This document shows, in pieces, positions 31,829 through 36,847 of a stretch of 36,847 nucleotides of DNA. Within the stretch, counting starts at the first letter, position 1. Each line of letters opens with the position of its first letter. The translations under genes were made by a program, and so were the position numbers. The DNA comes from JAVBNW01 sp031551255. GTDB taxonomy: Bacteria > Bacillota > Clostridia > Christensenellales > UBA1750. A model generated the notes under the pieces. That model saw nothing but the letters and a program-made list of their open reading frames with translations. It was not told where the DNA came from and ran no database searches. Where the stretch lies: positions 1 to 36,847 of the forward strand of contig JAVBNW010000118.1 in NCBI GenBank assembly GCA_031551255.1. Reading direction: 5' to 3'.

Positions 31829-33337
31829 ATGAATTTTCTCAAGCGCTTTGCGCGCAGGCTGGCCGTATACGACGACGGCACGCTGCCGCGCGAGGTATCC
31901 CGCAACCTGAGCATCATCATCATATCCGTGCTGTTCGGCTCGGTGTGTTTCAACACCACCGGCGGCTCGGCGTTCACCGGCTATATCAAAAAGCTTGGCG
32001 CAACGGATTTCATGCTCGGCGTTTTGATGGCCATGCCCTACTGCGTACGCGTGATGCAGATCTTCGTTTCCTACATTTTAGAGCGGACGCGCAAGCGCAA
32101 GTTTTTGATGTGCGCGCTGGGCATCACCTCGCGCCTTATGTGGATACCGATCGCGCTGGTGCCGCTGGTCGTGCCGATGCAGCAGCCCATGCTCAGGCTG
32201 TGGAGCATCCTTGTGTTGTACGCGCTCAACGCAGTGACCGGCACCTTTATCGACACCTGCTTTTTGTCCCTCGCGGCGGACGTCGTGCCGATGCGAATCC
32301 GCGGGCGCTTTTTTTCGACGCGTTCGAAGCTTACGATGGTGGTCAATATCCTGGTCGGGCTGATCATCAGCTATCTGCTCGATAACATTGCGGGGCACGA
32401 TGGGCTGCTGGGTTACATCATCGTCTTTTGCATCGCGGGCGTATTCGGGGCAACGGATATCATATGCTTCCTGTTCATGCGCTTCCCGCCGATGGAGGGC
32501 GAGGAAGAAGGCGCAAAGCGCGAATCCCTGTCATCGATGATCGCAAACGTGCTCAAAAACAAGCCCTTCATGCGCCTGGTGCTCTTTTGGACGGTGTGGG
32601 GCTTTTCGGTCAACCTCGCCGCGCCGTACTTTAACGTGTACATGCTCGAGCATCTTAAGATGAGCTATACGCAGATCATGCTGCTGTGCACGATTCCCGC
32701 CAACCTCTTCTCGTTTTTACTGGTGCGGCGCTGGGGCAACATGATGGATAGCTACGGCTACAAGCCCGTGCTGTACATCTGCGCGACGATCGGCGCGCTG
32801 GTTCCGTTTTTGTGGATGCCCAGCGGACCCGGCGCTTTTGCGTTTACCGTGCTGCTGGCCCAGTCGTTCTCCGGCGCGGTGTGGCCTGCGATCGACCTCT
32901 CCTCGCAAAACACCATCATGAACGCCGCCCCGGCCCGCAACCGGTCGATGTACACGGCGGTATACATGGTGATTTCCCAACTGTGCGGTGTCGCCTTGGG
33001 CTTTATTGCCGGCGGCTACCTGCTGGACAACGTGTTTACGCCCATCGCCTCGTCGCTGAGCGCATCCGGCGTGACGCTATGGGGCTTTCCCATAACCCAA
33101 TACCACTTTTTGATGGGAGTTTCGGCGGTGCTTCGCTTTTTGACGGTGCACCTAGTTCTCAGGTTTGCCGGGCTGGATGCGGAAGCCTCAACGCGTATGG
33201 TTATGCGGGAAGTCGGCGTAAACTTCCGCAAGAGCACAATGCGCAACGTTGCGATGCTGCGCGGGCAAATCCTTCGGCGCACGGTGAGGCGCAGGGAGCG
33301 TAAAGCGCGCGAAAAGCTGAAAAACGGGCAACAATAG
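31829..33337 (+). CDS. MFS transporter
   Basis: A 502-residue membrane protein with about 12 hydrophobic segments. The start MNFLKRFARRLAVYDDG follows GAGGGA. An N-terminal helical region of about 30 residues precedes the first membrane segment. The LERTRKRKFLM loop between segments 2 and 3 corresponds to the MFS motif A position but lacks the full GxLxDRxGRR pattern, and the RIRGRFFSTRSKL stretch follows. The C-terminus ends in a long basic tail (about residues 450-502), RRTVRRRERKAREK, which is unusual. The substrate is unknown. It is 102 nt after the UPF0210 gene. Confidence 0.88.
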   Translation: MNFLKRFARRLAVYDDGTLPREVSRNLSIIIISVLFGSVCFNTTGGSAFTGYIKKLGATDFMLGVLMAMPYCVRVMQIFVSYILERTRKRKFLMCALGITSRLMWIPIALVPLVVPMQQPMLRLWSILVLYALNAVTGTFIDTCFLSLAADVVPMRIRGRFFSTRSKLTMVVNILVGLIISYLLDNIAGHDGLLGYIIVFCIAGVFGATDIICFLFMRFPPMEGEEEGAKRESLSSMIANVLKNKPFMRLVLFWTVWGFSVNLAAPYFNVYMLEHLKMSYTQIMLLCTIPANLFSFLLVRRWGNMMDSYGYKPVLYICATIGALVPFLWMPSGPGAFAFTVLLAQSFSGAVWPAIDLSSQNTIMNAAPARNRSMYTAVYMVISQLCGVALGFIAGGYLLDNVFTPIASSLSASGVTLWGFPITQYHFLMGVSAVLRFLTVHLVLRFAGLDAEASTRMVMREVGVNFRKSTMRNVAMLRGQILRRTVRRRERKAREKLKNGQQ

Positions 33338-33425
33338 CGATGGGCAATTACCCCGATGCATGCCGGCGGCACGGCAAAGGGTAAAAGTTAAAAGTTTCTA
33401 TGGAAAATTCACTGGGAGGTGCGGT

Positions 33426-35204
33426 ATGGAACGCAAGGACATCCCCGCGGGCATGAGCTGGCGGCTGGAGGACATCTACCTGGAAGACGCGGCGCTCGAG
33501 GCCGATTTTACGAAGCTTACCGCCATGTGCGGACAGTACGCCTCGTTGCGCGGCACGCTTGGGAATGGGGCGGACGCGCTGCTTGGCGCGCTCATCTGCC
33601 ACTTTGACGCGTGGCTCGTGCTCGAGCGCATCTACACCTACGCGATGATGCGCAAGGACGAGGACAACCGCGACCCGAAGTATCAGGCGCTGTACGACCG
33701 TGCGCAGGGCGCGCTGACGAAGCTGGACGAAGCGGGCAGCTTTTTGACGCCCGAGCTCTTGTCCCTTGCGCCGGGAACCGTGGATGGATACCTGAAAAAA
33801 GAGCCGAAGCTCGCGATCTACGAGCGCTTCCTGCGCGAAATCGAACGCCAAAGGGAGCATGCGCTTAACGAGCAGGGTGAAAAGCTTTTGGCCATGGCCG
33901 GCGAGGTGCTCGCCGCGCCGGATTCTATTTTCCGCATGATCGACAACGCGGATATGAAATACCGCCCCGTCAAGGATGAAAACGGGCAAACCGTAAACGT
34001 TACGCACGGAAGCTTCGCGGTGCTGCTGGAAAGCCAGGACCGCCGCGTGCGCAAGGCCGCGTTCCGGTCGATGTATGCCGAGTATGAAAAGCTGAAAAAC
34101 ACGATCGGCACGACGTATGCGTCGTCGGTGAAGGCCGATGTATTCGTATCCCGCGCGCGCAGGTACGAAAGCTCGCTCGCCGCGGCGCTCGAACCCGGCG
34201 AGGTGCCCGAGGCGGTGTACGACAGTCTGCTGAACACGGTGGAATCCTACGCCCCAGCAATGCAAAGGTACCTTGCACTGCGCAAGCGCAGGCTTGGCCT
34301 TAACAAGCTTCACTTCTACGATTTATATGTGCCCATCGCCAGCGATTGGGATTTAAAGCTGCCTTATGAACAGGCGGCGGCGATCGTTTCAAAGGCGCTT
34401 GAACCCATGGGGAAAACTTATGCTAAGGATCTCGCCACGGCGTTTGACGAGCGCTGGATCGACGTATACGAAACCCAGGGCAAGACCAGCGGCGCGTATT
34501 CTTGCGGCGTGCACGACGTGCACCCGTACGTGCTGCTCAACTACCAGCAGAGCCTCGACAACATCTTCACCATCGCGCACGAGATGGGGCACGCGATGCA
34601 CTCGTACTACTCGTCGAAAACCCAGCCGTACCCCACATCCCAGTACGTGATCTTCGTGGCCGAGGTCGCCTCCACGGTCAACGAGCTTCTGCTCCTCGAT
34701 CACCTGACGAAGACCGCGCCGGACAAGGCCGCCAAGGCCGCTCTGCTCAACCACAAGCTCGAATCCATCCGCGGCACGGTGTACAGGCAAACGCTGTTCG
34801 CGGCGTTCGAGCGCGAGAGCCACCGCATGGCCGAGGCGGGCGAGCCGCTCACAAACGAACGGCTGTGCGCGGCGTACCAGGGGCTGTACGAGCGCTATTA
34901 CCCCGGCCTCGTCATCGATAAGCAGCTGCCGCTGGAGTGGATGCGCATACCGCATTTTTACCGCGCATTCTACGTATACCAATACGCCACCGGTTTTTCC
35001 GCCGCCGCAGCGCTGAGCCGGGCCATCCTCGAGGGCAAGCCGGGCGCGCTTGAAAAATACCTCGCGTTTTTAGCCTCCGGCGGCTCGAAATCCCCTCTGG
35101 AGCTGCTGCGCGGCGCGGGGGTGGATATGGCCTCGCCCGAGCCCGTCGTCGCGTGCATGGAAGAGTTTGTGTCGGCGCTCGCCGAGCTGGAGGCGCTTTT
35201 ATAA
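33426..35204 (+). CDS. pepF: Oligoendopeptidase F (M3B)
   Basis: A 592-residue cytoplasmic zinc metallopeptidase that cuts peptides of roughly 6-20 residues. GGGAGG precedes the ATG at 33426 and the N-terminus MERKDIPAGMSWRLEDIY fits the family. The zinc site HEMGH (His385, Glu386, His389) lies in IAHEMGHAMHSYYS, and the third ligand Glu is about 28 residues later in VAEVASTVNE. The PHFYRAFYVYQYATGFSAAAAL segment near the C-terminus is also typical. The length is normal (about 600). Its stop overlaps the start of the next small gene by one base. Confidence 0.95.
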   Translation: MERKDIPAGMSWRLEDIYLEDAALEADFTKLTAMCGQYASLRGTLGNGADALLGALICHFDAWLVLERIYTYAMMRKDEDNRDPKYQALYDRAQGALTKLDEAGSFLTPELLSLAPGTVDGYLKKEPKLAIYERFLREIERQREHALNEQGEKLLAMAGEVLAAPDSIFRMIDNADMKYRPVKDENGQTVNVTHGSFAVLLESQDRRVRKAAFRSMYAEYEKLKNTIGTTYASSVKADVFVSRARRYESSLAAALEPGEVPEAVYDSLLNTVESYAPAMQRYLALRKRRLGLNKLHFYDLYVPIASDWDLKLPYEQAAAIVSKALEPMGKTYAKDLATAFDERWIDVYETQGKTSGAYSCGVHDVHPYVLLNYQQSLDNIFTIAHEMGHAMHSYYSSKTQPYPTSQYVIFVAEVASTVNELLLLDHLTKTAPDKAAKAALLNHKLESIRGTVYRQTLFAAFERESHRMAEAGEPLTNERLCAAYQGLYERYYPGLVIDKQLPLEWMRIPHFYRAFYVYQYATGFSAAAALSRAILEGKPGALEKYLAFLASGGSKSPLELLRGAGVDMASPEPVVACMEEFVSALAELEALL

Positions 35205-35443
35205 TGGATGAAGGTGCGCTCCGGCAATTTCCCTACGCGCAGTTTAAAGGATTTGAGCGCGCTCAGGTCGAAATGGTTCTTAAGAGAGTAATCTCGGCGC
35301 ACGAGCTTTGCGTGCGCGACGGAGATTATGAAGGCGACGAGGAAGAGCTGATCGACGACATGTTCGACATTCTCAAGCCCTCCGAGGACGAGGAGATGCT
35401 CGTGCTGCGCGTGGTCGACGCCTATCTTTCGCTCACTTCCTGA
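35204..35443 (+). CDS. Small acidic protein of unknown function
   Basis: A 79-residue protein starting at ATG 35204, which shares one base with the pepF stop (TAATG). It is rich in Glu and Asp (for example GDYEGDEEELIDDMFDILKPSEDEEM at 43-68) and predicted mainly helical. No signal peptide, membrane segment or cysteine pattern is visible. No recognisable family. Translational coupling to pepF suggests shared expression. The coding nature is supported by codon use and by the tight packing between pepF and the next gene, whose ribosome binding site begins 17 nt after its stop. Confidence 0.65.
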   Translation: MDEGALRQFPYAQFKGFERAQVEMVLKRVISAHELCVRDGDYEGDEEELIDDMFDILKPSEDEEMLVLRVVDAYLSLTS

Positions 35444-35474
35444 TTAGAAGATAGAATAGAGGGGAGGATCCGCC

Positions 35475-36278
35475 ATGAAATTGTGCTTTTCCACGCTCGG
35501 CTGCCCGGAGTGGAGCTGGAGCGAAATCGTATCCACCGCGGGGGATCTTGGCTATGACGGCATCGAAATCCGCGGCGTCGACCGCGACATCTATGCGCCC
35601 GACGTGCCGCAGTTCAGGGGCGACGAGGCGGTCAGAACCCGTAAGACGCTTGCGGACAAAAAGCTTGCGATTCCGTGCCTGACCTCCGACAGCGTATTGC
35701 ACCTGGCGGCGTATCGCGACAGGGCGATCAAGGAGCTGACCGCATACATCAACCTCGCGCGCGAGCTTGGGGTGCCCTATATCCGCGTGCTGGGCGACGA
35801 CCCGCAGCCCTGGCCCGGCGCGCCGGTGGACGAGGGCCTGGTGGCGGAAACCGCCAAGGCGCTGGCTCCGGTGGCCTCCGCCAACGGCGTGACGCTGCTA
35901 ATCGAGACGAACGGCTGGTTTGCCGATACCGCGCGGCTTAAAAAGCTACTCGAGCGCATCGACCATCCCGGCGTTGCCGCACTATGGGATGTGCACCACC
36001 CGTACCGCTACACCGGCGAATCCGCCAAGCAGACATGGGACAACATTGGCCCGTGGATTTGCCACACCCACTTTAAGGATTCCACGCTCACCGACCGCGT
36101 GCGCTACGCGATGATGGGCTACGGCGACCTGCCGCTGGAGATGTTTATTTCCACGCTGGAAAAGGGCGGCTACCAGGGATTTTACTCGCTGGAATGGGTG
36201 CGCCGCTGGGATTTGACGCTGGAGATGCCCGGCATCGTGTTTGCGCAGTATATTTCGTTCATGAGGGCATGGGCCTGA
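35475..36278 (+). CDS. TIM-barrel sugar-phosphate isomerase/epimerase-like protein
   Basis: A 267-residue protein of the xylose-isomerase-like TIM-barrel (AP endonuclease 2) superfamily. GGGGAGG precedes the ATG. The barrel starts LCFSTLGCPEWSW, with the metal-site residues expected in IEIRG (strand 2), LIETNGW (strand 5, Glu), LWDVHHPYR (strand 6, Asp-His) and HTHFKD (strand 7, His). It ends with YSLEWVRRW, the last Glu ligand. Such proteins act on sugars, inositols or hydroxypyruvate, and often work with Gfo/Idh/MocA oxidoreductases such as the one at 20610. The exact reaction is unknown. A 17-bp hairpin follows its stop. Confidence 0.9.
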   Translation: MKLCFSTLGCPEWSWSEIVSTAGDLGYDGIEIRGVDRDIYAPDVPQFRGDEAVRTRKTLADKKLAIPCLTSDSVLHLAAYRDRAIKELTAYINLARELGVPYIRVLGDDPQPWPGAPVDEGLVAETAKALAPVASANGVTLLIETNGWFADTARLKKLLERIDHPGVAALWDVHHPYRYTGESAKQTWDNIGPWICHTHFKDSTLTDRVRYAMMGYGDLPLEMFISTLEKGGYQGFYSLEWVRRWDLTLEMPGIVFAQYISFMRAWA

Positions 36279-36300
36279 CGTCGTCGGTTTGCACTATGCC

Positions 36301-36338
36301 CGACTCCCCCGCAACATTGCGATGTTGCGGGGGAGTCG
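36301..36338. terminator. Perfect 17-bp hairpin after the TIM-barrel gene (no U-tract)
   Basis: CGACTCCCCCGCAACAT (36301-36317) pairs perfectly with 36322-36338 around TGCG, starting 22 nt after the stop. CGCCGC follows rather than a U-run. A second hairpin CCTCAAAA/TTTTGAGG is at 36361-36388. Confidence 0.55.
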
Positions 36339-36403
36339 CCGCTTCGTGAAACCTCCTCTTCCTCAAAACCGCTGAGGCGATTTTGAGGAGTGGCAAGCTA
36401 CGA

Positions 36404-36439
36404 CGAAAAAGAAACGGGGCAACGACATGTCGCAGCCCC
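36404..36439 (-). terminator. Rho-independent terminator of the minus-strand RNA
   Basis: On the minus strand GGGGC-U-GCGAC and GUCGU-U-GCCCC form a stem of about 10 bp (36416-36439), followed by GUUUCUUUUUCG. This is the most classical U-tract terminator of the right end. Confidence 0.7.
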
Positions 36440-36479
36440 ATCCTAATATGAATATGATGCGATGCCCGCAGGCATCGCA

Positions 36480-36508
36480 AGGGGGTCGGGGGGATGAAAT
36501 CCCCCCGC
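36480..36508 (-). repeat. G-run/C-run hairpin repeat, copy 3
   Basis: On the minus strand six G, AUUUCAU, six C, GA, then five C. This has the same plan as the copies near 11996 and 20350. It is part of the 3' half of the candidate noncoding RNA. Confidence 0.5.
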
Positions 36509-36726
36509 TTTCGTTCTCTCATGTCTCCGCCTCCCACGTCTCCTACGCCACATCCCGCGTCTTACAGTCCATAGACAAGCGATGTTTTGGCGAGTACGCT
36601 AGGAGAGCCGGGACGTGAAACCCCGGCAAAGCAAAAGCCGCGGCAGACATTTGTGCGACACCACAAATGCCCTGCATTGGTGAGCGACCACCAACGCAAC
36701 CGGAAACCGGCGCACGCGGCCTTCAC

Positions 36727-36755
36727 AGTATACCACCCCTAAGCCGCCTTTTCAA
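36727..36755 (-). promoter_or_regulatory. Sigma-70 promoter of the candidate noncoding RNA
   Basis: On the minus strand TTGAAA (36750-36755) and TATACT (36727-36732) with a 17-nt spacer. The predicted start near 36720 coincides with the first base-paired G of the RNA. The remaining 36756-36847 stretch shows no complete gene. Confidence 0.75.
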
Positions 36756-36847
36756 CGAAAGGCCGCTGTGGGAGCGGGCTGGAAGGCATTCGCTGCGCGC
36801 AGGCGACGGCGCTTTCGTTGTACGCATGTACGGCGCGCGTTGGGATT

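Larger units (their letters stand above)
36404..36721 (-). ncRNA. Candidate free-standing structured noncoding RNA
   Basis: A region of about 320 nt with no credible gene on the minus strand but with its own promoter and terminator. The predicted RNA starts with GGCCGCG. Its GCCGCG (36720-36715) closes with CGCGGC (36642-36637) around three hairpins: GCCGG/CCGGU (36711-36699), a 9-bp stem (36697-36674, loop GUCGCU) and a 10-bp stem (36671-36646, loop GUGUCG). Then follow GCCGGG/CCCGGC (36627-36607), a domain closed by UCUCCUA/UAGGAGA (36606-36539) with inner ACAUC/GAUGU and GUCU/AGAC pairs, a G-run/C-run hairpin near 36500, GCGAUGCC/GGCAUCGC (36478-36459), and the terminator. It does not show the conserved sequences of tmRNA, RNase P, SRP or 6S RNA as I know them. 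Confidence 0.6.

Noticed and set aside
35475..36278. Naming the TIM-barrel protein as xylose isomerase
   Set aside because: It is far shorter than XylA and has the motif set of the sugar-phosphate isomerase/epimerase superfamily, so a specific name is not justified.
36259..36537. A 92-residue open frame on the minus strand with a GGAGG-like site
   Set aside because: It runs through the hairpins and the terminator of the candidate RNA and into the antisense of the TIM-barrel gene. Its composition (Arg, His, Pro rich) is that of noncoding GC-rich DNA. Proteomics could overturn this.
36404..36721. tmRNA, RNase P, SRP or 6S RNA
   Set aside because: No tRNA-like 3' end with CCA, no tag reading frame, no RNase P core, no SRP GNAR-loop domain and no long 6S-like open bubble were found.
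36741..36847. Possible C-terminal end of a minus-strand gene at the right edge
   Set aside because: One minus frame is open from the edge to a TAG at about 36740, but the stretch of about 35 codons has no recognisable motif and overlaps the promoter of the candidate RNA. It is too short to support.
1..36847. CRISPR arrays, tRNA or rRNA genes, prophage genes, toxin-antitoxin pairs
   Set aside because: I scanned the window and saw no spaced direct repeats, cloverleaf-like sequences, rRNA segments or phage and toxin-antitoxin families.

Overview
The window is a GC-rich bacterial chromosomal segment with densely packed genes, strong GGAGG-type ribosome binding sites, frequent GTG/TTG starts and 4-nt stop/start overlaps. 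The gene families point to a Bacillota (Clostridia-like) anaerobe, probably a plant-polysaccharide user. They include a GntR/LacI hybrid regulator, a DUF6171-like small protein, LplB/LplC- and MalF/MalG-type permeases without a local ATPase, WG-repeat exported proteins, LiaF-like membrane proteins, PepF and the ACT/UPF0210 pair. The genus cannot be fixed from sequence alone; a Christensenellales-like or related high-GC clostridium is a guess. No rRNA, tRNA, CRISPR array or intact transposase was seen.

Layout. (1) 43-7767 is a divergent carbohydrate locus. On the minus strand, a cellobiose-2-epimerase-like enzyme, a sugar-binding lipoprotein and two ABC permeases form one operon. On the plus strand, a GntR-type regulator precedes a GH51 arabinofuranosidase and a small zinc-binding protein. 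A palindromic candidate operator lies between the two arms. (2) 8068-11968 is a three-gene exported cluster: two paralogous WG-repeat proteins and a PstS-like lipoprotein. (3) 12174-14961 holds trxB, glmM and a small membrane zinc-ribbon protein. (4) 15048-18430 (minus) is a second sugar ABC operon under a perfect-consensus sigma-70 promoter. (5) 18802-20154 is a membrane-anchored lipase-like hydrolase. (6) 20256-22311 has a Gfo/Idh/MocA oxidoreductase with a long leader, then a broken P-loop kinase-like gene. (7) 22312-27286 has an orphan NMT1-type binding protein, a membrane protein, purD, a WalJ-like metallo-hydrolase and an HtrA-type lipoprotein protease. (8) 27400-28190 is an AT-rich, probably foreign GNAT gene between two almost identical terminators. 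(9) 28305-29500 (minus) holds a methyltransferase and a LiaF-like protein. (10) 29697-33337 holds the ACT/UPF0210 pair, split by a 167-bp element with 22-bp terminal inverted repeats, then an MFS transporter. (11) 33426-36278 holds pepF, a small acidic protein and a TIM-barrel sugar isomerase/epimerase-like protein. (12) 36404-36755 (minus) looks like a free-standing structured noncoding RNA gene with its own promoter and terminator.

The most unusual items are the RNA gene at the right end, the inverted-repeat element between the ACT and UPF0210 genes, a roughly 145-nt repeat shared by the leaders of two unrelated genes, the G-run/C-run hairpin repeats, and the WG/WG/PstS-like export cluster. 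Many genes end in long perfect hairpins without a U-tract, and both sugar ABC operons carry a strong hairpin between the binding-protein gene and the first permease gene.
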